From an uncultured Bacteroidales bacterium (lineage in GTDB: Bacteria > Bacteroidota > Bacteroidia > Bacteroidales > UBA932), in assembly GCA_945870315.1 (NCBI GenBank), contig CAMBRR010000005.1:1-62194 (forward strand): a stretch of 62,194 nt of DNA. The letters run 5' to 3'. This document shows positions 34,542 through 43,451 of the stretch, in pieces; within the stretch, counting starts at the first letter, position 1, and every line of letters begins with the position of its first letter. The position numbers and the translations under genes are program-made. The notes beneath the pieces are model-generated. The model was not told where the DNA came from and made no database searches. It saw only the letters and a program-made list of their open reading frames with translations.

Positions 34542-36734
34542 ATGACTAGCCTATTTTATTTTGTTCCGGCAGCGGCGGTGATTGCGCTGTTTTTTGCATG
34601 GTTCTTTTTCCGGCAGATGATGAAGGAAAGCGAAGGGACCGTGACAATGAAGGAAATCGCAAAATTCGTAAGAGAGGGCGCTATGGCCTATCTGAAACAG
34701 CAGTACAAGGTGGTGACAATCGTATTCATTGTGCTTGCTGTTTTTTTTGCTGTACTTGCATATGTGTTCCACGTCCAGAATCCGTGGGTGCCATTCGCTT
34801 TCCTGACGGGAGGCTTCTTCTCCGGTCTGGCAGGATTCATCGGAATGAAAACCGCTACTTATGCGTCTGCACGCACTGCCAATGCAGCAATGCGTTCGCT
34901 CAATAGCGGACTTAAGGTCGCGTTCCGTTCAGGAGCTGTGATGGGACTTACCGTGGTAGGACTGGGACTACTTGACATCGCTATCTGGTGGTTCATCCTT
35001 TCCGGTTTCTATCCAACGACCGATCCTCAGAACCTCGTTATCATCACCACAACTATGCTTACTTTCGGAATGGGCGCATCAACTCAGGCGCTCTTTGCCC
35101 GAGTAGGTGGTGGAATCTACACCAAGGCTGCTGATGTCGGGGCTGACCTTGTCGGAAAAGTTGAAGCAGGTATTCCGGAGGATGACCCTCGCAATCCTGC
35201 AACCATTGCGGACAATGTGGGGGATAATGTAGGTGACGTTGCCGGTATGGGAGCTGACCTTTATGAGTCATATTGCGGGTCTATTCTTGCTACCTGCGCC
35301 CTTGGTGCATCTGCCTTCTATGTGAACGGCACGGAATTCCAGATGAAGGCTATTTTTGCGCCTATGCTCATCGCTGCAGTAGGCGTAATCCTCTCAATTA
35401 TAGGAATATATGCTGTAAGAACCAAGGAAGGTGCCGGAATGAAGCAACTTCTGAAGTCATTGAGCGTGGGAACCAATCTCAGTTCTGTCCTGATTGCAGG
35501 GGCAACTTTCGGGATCATGTATCTTCTGGGAATGGAGAACTGGTGGCAGATTTCACTTTCCGTGGTAGTCGGCCTTCTGGCAGGCGTTATAATAGGCCAG
35601 GCCACTGAGTATTATACCTCCCACTCATATCGTCCTACCCAGAAGCTAGCAGAAAGCGCCCAGACTGGTCCGGCGACAGTCATCATCTCTGGTGTCGGTC
35701 TTGGAATGCTGTCAACGGCTATTCCGGTTATTACCATAGCAGTTGCCATCCTGCTTTCATTCTTCTGCGCAAATGGATTCGATATGTCTTTCTCTGCGCA
35801 GAGCCTCAGTATGGGATTGTATGGAATAGGAATCGCAGCAGTCGGTATGCTTTCAACCCTTGGTATCACCCTTGCAACCGATGCTTACGGCCCAATCGCA
35901 GATAACGCTGGAGGAAACGCCCAGATGAGTGAACTCGATCCCGAGGTCCGCAAGCGTACAGATGTGCTGGATGCTCTCGGAAATACTACTGCTGCAACAG
36001 GAAAGGGATTTGCAATCGGTTCAGCTGCCCTCACAGGACTAGCCCTTCTTGCATCTTATATAGAAGAAATAAAGATAGGTCTTGGTCATATCGGAAAGCA
36101 GATCGTATCCGTTTCCGGTGAAATGATTGATGCCGCCAATGCTACAATTCCGGATATAATGTCCTACTACCATGTGGATTTGATGAATCCTACTGTCTTG
36201 GTCGGCGTATTCATCGGTGCTATGATGTCCTTCCTCTTCTGCGGACTTACAATGAATGCAGTAGGAAGAGCTGCCCAGAGTATGGTGACTGAAGTGCGCA
36301 GGCAGTTCCGTGAAATCAAGGGCATACTTACCCGCGAAGCTACTCCGGATTATGCAAGATGCGTGGAAATCTCTACCAAAGGTGCTCAGAAAGAAATGCT
36401 TGTGCCGGCTTTGATTGCAATCGTGGTTCCAGTAATCGTTGGCCTTGTTCTCGGAGTCGCCGGTGTGATGGGACTCCTTATCGGAGGATTGGGCAGCGGC
36501 TTCGTACTTGCAGTCTTTATGGCAAACTCAGGCGGCGCCTGGGACAACGCCAAGAAATATGTCGAAGAAGGCAACCTCGGCGGAAAGAACTCTGAAGCCC
36601 ACAAGGCAACTGTGACCGGAGACACCGTTGGAGATCCATTCAAAGACACGTCAGGACCATCCCTGAACATTCTCATCAAACTTATGAGTATGGTGTCAAT
36701 CGTGATGGCCGGCCTTACCGTCTGGATTCACTGA
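34542..36734 (+). CDS. hppA: Membrane-bound ion-translocating pyrophosphatase, K+-dependent type
   Basis: Inner-membrane pump that uses PPi hydrolysis to move H+ or Na+. 730 residues, about 16 helices. The PPi/Mg site motifs are [38 protein letters not shown] and the late [10 protein letters not shown]. The [10 protein letters not shown] motif has Ala where K+-independent enzymes have Lys, so K+-dependence is predicted. Such K+-dependent forms in Bacteroides pump Na+ or Na+ plus H+; the ion cannot be decided by eye. Its stop abuts the stop of the convergent LytTR gene and its terminator lies within that gene. Confidence 0.96.
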   Translation: MTSLFYFVPAAAVIALFFAWFFFRQMMKESEGTVTMKEIAKFVREGAMAYLKQQYKVVTIVFIVLAVFFAVLAYVFHVQNPWVPFAFLTGGFFSGLAGFIGMKTATYASARTANAAMRSLNSGLKVAFRSGAVMGLTVVGLGLLDIAIWWFILSGFYPTTDPQNLVIITTTMLTFGMGASTQALFARVGGGIYTKAADVGADLVGKVEAGIPEDDPRNPATIADNVGDNVGDVAGMGADLYESYCGSILATCALGASAFYVNGTEFQMKAIFAPMLIAAVGVILSIIGIYAVRTKEGAGMKQLLKSLSVGTNLSSVLIAGATFGIMYLLGMENWWQISLSVVVGLLAGVIIGQATEYYTSHSYRPTQKLAESAQTGPATVIISGVGLGMLSTAIPVITIAVAILLSFFCANGFDMSFSAQSLSMGLYGIGIAAVGMLSTLGITLATDAYGPIADNAGGNAQMSELDPEVRKRTDVLDALGNTTAATGKGFAIGSAALTGLALLASYIEEIKIGLGHIGKQIVSVSGEMIDAANATIPDIMSYYHVDLMNPTVLVGVFIGAMMSFLFCGLTMNAVGRAAQSMVTEVRRQFREIKGILTREATPDYARCVEISTKGAQKEMLVPALIAIVVPVIVGLVLGVAGVMGLLIGGLGSGFVLAVFMANSGGAWDNAKKYVEEGNLGGKNSEAHKATVTGDTVGDPFKDTSGPSLNILIKLMSMVSIVMAGLTVWIH

Positions 36735-37493
36735 TTATTTTTCCATCCATTCGAGAAAATCATCGACGCGAGAGCGACTTACCATCATCTCAAAGCTTGA
36801 TTCAGGCTTTGAGATGATTTTTAATCTGCCACCCATCTGTTTGATGATGCTGGAGATGGCGTTGATGGCGATTATGCATCCGCGGGAAATCCTGAAGAAA
36901 ACAGCAGGGTCCAACTCTTCGATGATGACATCCAGGGAAGAATCGATAATGTATTTGTGTGAATCGAAGGTAACAAGATAATTGCTCTTTTCTTCTGAAT
37001 ACACATAGGCAATTTCCGATGTGGAAATAGGGATTATCCTGTCATTGAATCTGACCAGATACCTTTCCTTGTACTCTTTCCTGGCAGGCTGGGGAGCAGT
37101 GAGGGATGAAAGCAGAGCCTGCACGTCAATCCCTCCGCCGCTCATCTTGCATCTGGCAACTGCCCTCTTGAGATCGGCAAGCTCGACAGGCTTGAGCAGA
37201 TAATCCACGCTTCCGGCTTCGAAGGCCTTAAGGGCATAACTGTCGTACGCTGTGGTCATAATGACCTTTGCATTGACCGTGGTCTTGCGGAATATCTCAA
37301 AGCAGCAGCCGTCGGCAAGTTCCACATCCATAAATATGATATCTGTGTGGTTGGACGGATTGTCCAGCCACATTACTGAGTCCTTGACGGAGGACAGTTT
37401 CCCCACGATTTCCATTTCAGGGAAATTGTTGGTCAAAAGTCTGATGAGACTCTTTTGAGCCATTACTTCATCTTCAATGATAAGTGCTTTCAT
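36735..37493 (-). CDS. LytTR-family response regulator
   Basis: Cytoplasmic two-component regulator of 252 residues: a CheY-like receiver (ALIIEDEVMAQ with the acidic pair, phospho-acceptor Asp in IIFMDVELADG, Lys in YLLKPVEL) and a C-terminal LytTR DNA-binding domain (about 150-250; YLVRFNDRIIPISTSEIAYV, FFRISRGCIIAINAI). The ATG at 37493 is chosen over an upstream in-frame extension. It lies 22 bases after the kinase gene, so the two form one unit. Its 3' end hosts the hppA terminator on the other strand. Target genes are unknown; the divergent starch locus is the nearest candidate. Confidence 0.93.
   Translation of the reverse strand: MKALIIEDEVMAQKSLIRLLTNNFPEMEIVGKLSSVKDSVMWLDNPSNHTDIIFMDVELADGCCFEIFRKTTVNAKVIMTTAYDSYALKAFEAGSVDYLLKPVELADLKRAVARCKMSGGGIDVQALLSSLTAPQPARKEYKERYLVRFNDRIIPISTSEIAYVYSEEKSNYLVTFDSHKYIIDSSLDVIIEELDPAVFFRISRGCIIAINAISSIIKQMGGRLKIISKPESSFEMMVSRSRVDDFLEWMEK
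36784..36822 (+). terminator. hppA terminator embedded in the LytTR coding sequence
   Basis: ATCATCTCAAAGC (36784-36796) pairs perfectly over 13 bases with GCTTTGAGATGAT (36806-36818) around a nine-base loop, followed on the plus strand by TTTTAAT. It lies 50 bases past the hppA stop, inside the 3' part of the opposing response-regulator gene. Confidence 0.75.
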
Positions 37494-37515
37494 AAATAAA
37501 GTTATCTTGGGGTTA

Positions 37516-38898
37516 CTAAAGCAGTGGCAGCGATACCTCGTACCGAAGGGAGTTGCTGTCAATCTTAATCTCCTTTCCTGACAAGTCCAGATATTGTTGC
37601 CTTATATATTTCTGTCCGACTCCCGTTGATGGGGCCGAAACAACTTTAGGGATAATGTTGTTGCTCACCTTGATCACTTCTCCTTCAGCGACGATATCCA
37701 CAATGAGTGGATTTTCCGGGCAGACTGCATTGTGTTTGGTCGCATTCTCAATCAGCAATTGCAGGGAACAAGGTAGGATGAACCTGGACCTGCATTCCTC
37801 CGGGATGTCAATATTGACTTGCAATCCCTTCGGGAATCTGACACTTAGCAGGTCAATATACTGATTGACAAACTCCAACTCATCGCTCAGGGGTACCAGG
37901 TCCTCGTCTTCACTCTTTATAAGATAACGATACATTCCGGCCAGTTTATGGATGAAGGAACTGGCCTGTTCCTGCTGACCTTCACATACAAGACAGTCAA
38001 GAACATTCAGAGAGTTGAAAAGGAAATGCGGATTGACCTGTTTTTTAAGTATGAGATAGCGGTATTGCGCGAGATTGGCCTTGCTTCTTTCTTCCTGCAT
38101 CTGCCTTCTGGCCTTGAAGGCATAGTTGACCATATAAACTATGCAGAAGATGGATACTTCAAGGATGAATGAGGCTGTAAGCACCTGAAGGAAGCCGTCT
38201 GTGAACTCTTTTCCCAATTTCGGAGGAAATCCGATGTTCACTGTAACTGCTTCCAGAACGGATGCCAGGGTCACGAACAGACAGGTGATAAAGAAACGGA
38301 TTCCTTTGGAAAATGGCTTCGATGCTTTGTCGGAATATCGGATGAACAGGAAATTCAGACAAAGGATGATTATGATTGCTACCGAATTGGAAAGCACTTT
38401 CCCGATAGCCTCAATCATAAGCGCATAGCTGAACCCGGAAGAGTTGAAAAGGTAGATGAACCCAAGCCTCAGAACGAAAATTGAAACCATTGCGACTATA
38501 ATCCAGCGGAGATATTCGGAAGAAATCTGCTGGGAATCGGAAGAGCTTCTGTTGAAAAGTCCGGAGAAGATAATGATGCTCCATCCGAGCACTTCAGTAG
38601 TAATCAGAGTGCTGAGTGAGTGGACAAGGTATTGGGAGACGAAAATGGAAGAGAGGAGGTTCGCCCCAATGTTGCCTAGGATGTATCCTATGATGTTGGC
38701 AACAATGATGCTGGATGCGGTCAGATCCACGTTCAAATTCTTCCTAAGACATACCAGCAGGGCCATAGTCATTGTCAGAATGGTCAGCAGGAGTTCATCT
38801 TCAACCCCGATTGCAATGCAGGAAAGAGCCACGATTGCGTGCAGAATTGCGAAGATATGAACTATGGCTTGTGCGCCTGTCAACTTGTCGAAATCCAT
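37516..38898 (-). CDS. LytS-type membrane sensor histidine kinase
   Basis: The N-terminal half (about residues 10-240) holds seven or eight hydrophobic helices without an obvious extracellular domain. The C-terminal half is a His_kinase/HATPase pair: the phospho-acceptor His in KKQVNPHFLFNSLNVL and an ATP-binding region with LQLLIENATKHNA and STGVGQKYIRQQY. The membrane-embedded sensor suggests a ligand or state sensed in or near the membrane. The ATG at 38898 (MDFDKLTGAQ) gives 460 residues; an upstream ATG at 38916 overlaps the predicted transcript start. Confidence 0.92.
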   Translation of the reverse strand: MDFDKLTGAQAIVHIFAILHAIVALSCIAIGVEDELLLTILTMTMALLVCLRKNLNVDLTASSIIVANIIGYILGNIGANLLSSIFVSQYLVHSLSTLITTEVLGWSIIIFSGLFNRSSSDSQQISSEYLRWIIVAMVSIFVLRLGFIYLFNSSGFSYALMIEAIGKVLSNSVAIIIILCLNFLFIRYSDKASKPFSKGIRFFITCLFVTLASVLEAVTVNIGFPPKLGKEFTDGFLQVLTASFILEVSIFCIVYMVNYAFKARRQMQEERSKANLAQYRYLILKKQVNPHFLFNSLNVLDCLVCEGQQEQASSFIHKLAGMYRYLIKSEDEDLVPLSDELEFVNQYIDLLSVRFPKGLQVNIDIPEECRSRFILPCSLQLLIENATKHNAVCPENPLIVDIVAEGEVIKVSNNIIPKVVSAPSTGVGQKYIRQQYLDLSGKEIKIDSNSLRYEVSLPLL

Positions 38899-38918
38899 AA
38901 TGCTCCGTTTTATCATAT

Positions 38919-38951
38919 CAAAGGTAATGAATTAAAAGCAAAAGATACAAA
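38919..38951 (-). promoter_or_regulatory. Promoter of the LytS/LytTR unit
   Basis: Minus strand: TTTG (38951-38948), 21 bases, then TACCTTTG (38926-38919), an exact -7 match. The start codon follows about 21 bases after the box. Confidence 0.62.
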
Positions 38952-38982
38952 TTTTGATGTATTTCATCGAAAAAATACTCCA

Positions 38983-39010
38983 ATTCGTCCGCATCTTGTC
39001 ACCATTCGTC
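38983..39010 (+). promoter_or_regulatory. Candidate LytTR operator: direct repeats
   Basis: Two ATTCGTC copies (38983-38989 and 39004-39010) are spaced 21 bases start to start, the two-helical-turn spacing of LytTR-domain half-sites. They lie between the LytS/LytTR unit and the MFS/SusC starch locus. The half-site sequence is not a proven LytTR consensus. Confidence 0.35.
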
Positions 39011-39079
39011 TATATTTTTATTGCATTTTTTATCTTTATAATTATATTCGCTATCTGTTTTGACCACAAAGACACTAAA

Positions 39080-40396
39080 ATGACTATGAATAAAAAACCA
39101 GCTCTATCTTTCTGGCAGCTTTGGAATATCAGCTTCGGCTTCTTCGGAGTGCAGATTGCATACTCTCTCCAGAGTGCCAATATCAGCCGTATTTTTGCAA
39201 CCCTTGGTGCAGATCCGCACGATTTGAGCTTCTTCTGGATTCTTCCTCCCCTTATGGGTATGATTGTCCAGCCGCTTGTCGGTAAATACAGTGATAGAAC
39301 CTGGTGCCGTCTCGGAAGACGCATCCCTTATCTTTTCCTTGGAGCCATCGTGGCCGTTCTTGTGATGTGTATGCTCCCGAATGCAGGCAGTTTCGGATTT
39401 GCAGTCGGAGGAGCTATGGTATTCGGTCTTGTGGCTCTGATGCTCCTGGATACGTCTATCAATATGGCGATGCAGCCGTTCAAGATGCTTGTCGGAGATA
39501 TGGTCAATGAAGAACAGAAGGCAAAGGCTTATTCCATCCAGAGTTTCCTCTGCAATGCTGGAAGCCTTGTGGGTTATGTCTTCCCGTTCCTTTTTGCCTG
39601 GATCGGCCTCGCCAATACGGCTCCGGACGGTCAGATTCCGGATACAGTCAAATGGTCCTTCTATATCGGTGCAATAATTCTCATCCTATGCGTGCTCTTC
39701 ACTACTTTAAAGGTTAAGGAAATGCCGCCGAAGGAATATGCTGAATTCCACGGAATCGATACCACATGCGCCAAGAAGGACAATCCCGGAATGTTTACCC
39801 TTTTGAGAAAGGCACCATCAACATTCTGGACAGTGGGTCTTGTACAGTTCTTCTGCTGGGCAGCCTTCCTTTATATGTGGACTTATACCAACGGTGCAAT
39901 TGCAGATACCGTCTGGAATACTACGGACGTTGCATCTGAGGGATATCAGGCCGCAGGCAACTGGGTGGGCATTCTGTTCGCAGTTCAGGCTGTAGGTTCC
40001 GTTCTCTGGGCCCTCGTGATTCCAAGGTTCAAGTCAATAAAGGTGGCATATGCGATCAGTCTTCTTCTTGGAGCTGTCGGATTTGCCTCCGTTTTCTTTA
40101 TTCACGACCAGTATCTGTTGTTCATCTCTTTCCTTCTTATCGGAGTGGCCTGGGCAGCAATGCTTGCCGTTCCTTTCACCCTGCTTACGAACTCCCTTTC
40201 CGGTGATCATATCGGTACCTATCTCGGCTTGTTCAACGGCACCATCTGTCTTCCTCAGATTGTCGCTGCTGCCTGCGGAGGCTTCATTCTGAAGCTGGTA
40301 GGAGGCGCGCAGGTGGGAATGTTCCTCGTTGCGGGAGCCTTCCTGGTACTTGGAGCCCTTTCCGTGGCTCTTGTAAAGGAGGGGAAAAAATCCTGA
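39080..40396 (+). CDS. MFS sugar transporter, SLC45/maltose-type
   Basis: Inner-membrane transporter with 12 predicted helices in 438 residues. MTMNKKPALSFWQLWNISFG at the start, ANISRIFATLGADPHDLSFF, and the MFS loop signature GKYSDRTWCRLGRRIPYLFL place it in the glycoside/sucrose/maltose group seen next to Bacteroidota alpha-glucan loci. Probable role: proton-coupled uptake of maltose or maltodextrins produced by the downstream enzymes. ATGs at 39080 and 39086 are both possible; the longer opening from 38954 is rejected. It lies 55 bases before susC with no terminator between, so they may be co-transcribed. Confidence 0.88.
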   Translation: MTMNKKPALSFWQLWNISFGFFGVQIAYSLQSANISRIFATLGADPHDLSFFWILPPLMGMIVQPLVGKYSDRTWCRLGRRIPYLFLGAIVAVLVMCMLPNAGSFGFAVGGAMVFGLVALMLLDTSINMAMQPFKMLVGDMVNEEQKAKAYSIQSFLCNAGSLVGYVFPFLFAWIGLANTAPDGQIPDTVKWSFYIGAIILILCVLFTTLKVKEMPPKEYAEFHGIDTTCAKKDNPGMFTLLRKAPSTFWTVGLVQFFCWAAFLYMWTYTNGAIADTVWNTTDVASEGYQAAGNWVGILFAVQAVGSVLWALVIPRFKSIKVAYAISLLLGAVGFASVFFIHDQYLLFISFLLIGVAWAAMLAVPFTLLTNSLSGDHIGTYLGLFNGTICLPQIVAAACGGFILKLVGGAQVGMFLVAGAFLVLGALSVALVKEGKKS

Positions 40397-40451
40397 AGAA
40401 TATAAACTATTGATAAAACAATAACTATTTACTAACCCAATCAAAATTCTT

Positions 40452-43424
40452 ATGAATAGAATACTAACGCTATGCGTGGCCTTTCTCATGACCGCTTTGT
40501 CGGGAGGGGCATCAGTGTTCGCCCAGGGCGGATACGTGGTTAAAGGCGTTGTTGTCGACGAATTAGGGCCAGTAATCGGTGCCACTATTTTGGAAGTCGG
40601 TACAACCAATGGAACCGCGACCGATATGGATGGCGCCTTTGTCCTGACTGTTTCCAGCGCTAATGCAATTGTGGAAGTCAGCTGCATTGGTTATGGTGCA
40701 AAAACTTTCACTGCGTCTGAAACTCCTGACACAATAACTCTGTCAGAAGATGCAATGTTCCTCGAAGAAGCTGTAGCTATCGGTTACGGCTCACAGAAAA
40801 AGAAAGAGGTTACAGGTTCGGTCGCTTCAGTCAAGGCTGAGGATTTCAATGCTGGAGTTAAATCGAGCCCAGTTGGACTCCTTCAGGGTAAAGTTGCAGG
40901 TCTTAACATCAGCAGGACAACCTCAGACCCTACATCTACAGGGTTCAATGTTCAGATTCGTGGATTTTCAACTTTAGGAAAAGGTACAGGCTCCTCACCT
41001 CTTTACATCGTTGATGGCATCCCTACAGACAACATTGATAACGTGCCGCCAGAAGATATCGCATCTATGGATGTCCTTAAAGACGGTTCTGCTGCTGCAA
41101 TTTATGGTACTCGCGGTACTAATGGTGTCATTCTTATAACTACAAAGAGAGGCGCTCACAATACAGAAGGAAATGTGCAGACAAATATTGAGTATAATGG
41201 ATATCTTTCCGTGTCTGCGCCTCGCCTTAATACTGGATTTGCTACTGCAGAGGAATACCGGAATCTTGAGTCCATTTCAGGAGGTCTAGTCAAGCCAGTC
41301 ATCTTTGATGGCGATCACAACACGAACTGGATGGAAGCTGCTACTAAGCCAGCAGCACTTACTCATAATCATAATGTGGCTATATCTGGCGCTTCATCAA
41401 AATTCAGCTATCGAGCATCTGTGAATTATAAATATGCTGAGGGCCTTGCAAAAAATACGGATAGAAATGAAATCAGCGGGCGTTTTGCAGCAGATCAGAC
41501 TGCTTTGAATGGATGGTTGAAACTTGCATATGATATGTCATATATGCATTATAAGAACAATTATGACTGTGGTGATTTCAAACAGGCTGCGACATTAAAT
41601 CCTACTTATCCTCTTATGGATGAAAGTACCGTTTCAGGCTATTTCCGTCCATCTGGATCTGGCCAGTCCAATCCTATTATGGCTACAGATTTGAAAGAAT
41701 CAAATAAAACGGCAGATGAATTTCGTGGTTCAATTAAAGCTACAATTGATATCAAAGCAGTGCCAGGGCTTAAGCTAAACGCATTTGCTGCAATAGAAGG
41801 TAATAATTACTCTTCTTATTCATATACGTCCCAGAAGTACGATGCAGATTTGGATGCAGCTGGTGTAGCTTCCCAGAACAGGGATCTCAATTTCAAACAG
41901 TTGTATGAGGCAACTGTGGATTATGTAGGAAGTTGGGCTGGTCATTCTCTGACTGTTGTCGGTGGTTGGTCTTACCAGAAGTTTATGTATGACGGTAACT
42001 GGATGACAAACAAGGGTTTCCCTACAGATTTTTATAAGTATTACAGTATGGCTGATGGTTTGACCGACAAATCAAAGTTGAACATCTCTTCATACCGGAA
42101 CTCAAATGTACTTGCAGCGGCTTTCGCTCGTGCGAACTATAACTATAAAGAGAAATACCTTGTGTCATTGTCTCTTCGTGCAGAAGGCTCAAGCCGTTTC
42201 GGAGAGAATAACAAATGGGGACTTTTCCCGGCAGTGAGTGCTGGTTGGAGAATTTCTGGTGAATCATTCATGCAAGACGCGGAATGGGTGAATGATTTGA
42301 AGGTGCGTTTCGGTTTTGGTGTAACAGGAAATAACCTTGGCTCTGATTTGCAATCAAAGCAACTTCTCACAAACGGTGGTGCATTCTGGTATAAAGGGGA
42401 GTGGATTAATACTTATGGTATAAATCAGAATGCAAATCCAGACTTGCGTTGGGAAAAGAAATATGAGTATAACCTTGGTATTGATTTCTCTTTCCTTGAT
42501 AACAGACTTTATGGTAGTATTGATGCTTATTATCGTGATACCAAGGATCTTCTTTGGGAATACGATGTGCCTACTCCTCCTTTCCCTTATAATAAGTTAT
42601 TGGCAAACTGCGGAGAAATTACTTCAAAGGGTATTGAGATTGCTGTGACCGGTGTTCCTGTTCGCAGAGGCAATTGGACTTGGGCGACGACTCTTACAAT
42701 GGCATTTAACAATAACCGTCTTAATAAGCTTACTGGCGATGTTACCCTTAATGGCGAAACTTATGCGCTATCTTATTCTGAGATGCTTTGTGGTGGTGTC
42801 GGAGAGAATGGTCTTATGGGTGTCAATACTCAGAAGATTGTTGAAGGTGAGTCAGTTGGTACATTCTATGGCTATCATGTAGTTGGCCTTAATGGTAAGG
42901 GCGGCCTTGTATATGAGAAAGATGAAAATGGTAAGAATAAACTTCAAAAAATCGGAAGTGCACAACCTGTCATGACGTATGGCTGGAATAACACTATTAG
43001 ATGGAAAAATCTTGATCTTACTCTCTTTTTCCGTGGAAATGTAGGAAATAAGATTCTGAATGTCAAACGTTGGGCATATGGTCCTCAGAAATCCCAAGGA
43101 CTGAATTGCTTTATGTATGATGTCAAGAAACTGGCAGAGGGTACAGGTGCATATCGTCAGGGAGTTTTCTCTGATTACTACCTTGAGAATGGTTCATTCA
43201 TCAAACTGGATAACATTACTCTAGGCTATACCCACAAGTTCAATAATTCATACATTTCATCTCTTCGCGTTTTTGCAACTGCTGAGAATGTGTTCACAAT
43301 AACAAGTTATTCAGGCACAGATCCTGATGTGAATACTTCCGATGTATGGAACCCAGGTATTGATCCTGCTGGATTCTACCCGTCTGTTTGCAACGTTATG
43401 GTGGGTCTTAATTTGACTTTTTAG
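40452..43424 (+). CDS. susC: SusC-like TonB-dependent outer-membrane receptor (starch locus)
   Basis: Outer-membrane beta-barrel importer of oligosaccharides, energised by TonB. Signal peptide (residues 1-25, ending VFAQ), carboxypeptidase-regulatory-like domain (GYVVKGVVVDELGPVIGATI), plug domain (VKSSPVGLLQGKVAGLNI, IRGFSTLG, PLYIVDGIPTDNI, DVLKDGSAAAIYGTRGTNG) and a 22-strand barrel ending in the aromatic strand MVGLNLTF. 990 residues. Together with the adjacent SusD it forms the pedal-bin complex. Substrate alpha-glucan is inferred from the neighbours. Confidence 0.95.
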   Translation: MNRILTLCVAFLMTALSGGASVFAQGGYVVKGVVVDELGPVIGATILEVGTTNGTATDMDGAFVLTVSSANAIVEVSCIGYGAKTFTASETPDTITLSEDAMFLEEAVAIGYGSQKKKEVTGSVASVKAEDFNAGVKSSPVGLLQGKVAGLNISRTTSDPTSTGFNVQIRGFSTLGKGTGSSPLYIVDGIPTDNIDNVPPEDIASMDVLKDGSAAAIYGTRGTNGVILITTKRGAHNTEGNVQTNIEYNGYLSVSAPRLNTGFATAEEYRNLESISGGLVKPVIFDGDHNTNWMEAATKPAALTHNHNVAISGASSKFSYRASVNYKYAEGLAKNTDRNEISGRFAADQTALNGWLKLAYDMSYMHYKNNYDCGDFKQAATLNPTYPLMDESTVSGYFRPSGSGQSNPIMATDLKESNKTADEFRGSIKATIDIKAVPGLKLNAFAAIEGNNYSSYSYTSQKYDADLDAAGVASQNRDLNFKQLYEATVDYVGSWAGHSLTVVGGWSYQKFMYDGNWMTNKGFPTDFYKYYSMADGLTDKSKLNISSYRNSNVLAAAFARANYNYKEKYLVSLSLRAEGSSRFGENNKWGLFPAVSAGWRISGESFMQDAEWVNDLKVRFGFGVTGNNLGSDLQSKQLLTNGGAFWYKGEWINTYGINQNANPDLRWEKKYEYNLGIDFSFLDNRLYGSIDAYYRDTKDLLWEYDVPTPPFPYNKLLANCGEITSKGIEIAVTGVPVRRGNWTWATTLTMAFNNNRLNKLTGDVTLNGETYALSYSEMLCGGVGENGLMGVNTQKIVEGESVGTFYGYHVVGLNGKGGLVYEKDENGKNKLQKIGSAQPVMTYGWNNTIRWKNLDLTLFFRGNVGNKILNVKRWAYGPQKSQGLNCFMYDVKKLAEGTGAYRQGVFSDYYLENGSFIKLDNITLGYTHKFNNSYISSLRVFATAENVFTITSYSGTDPDVNTSDVWNPGIDPAGFYPSVCNVMVGLNLTF

Positions 43425-43451
43425 TAATTACTGATATTGGTCAATATAATT

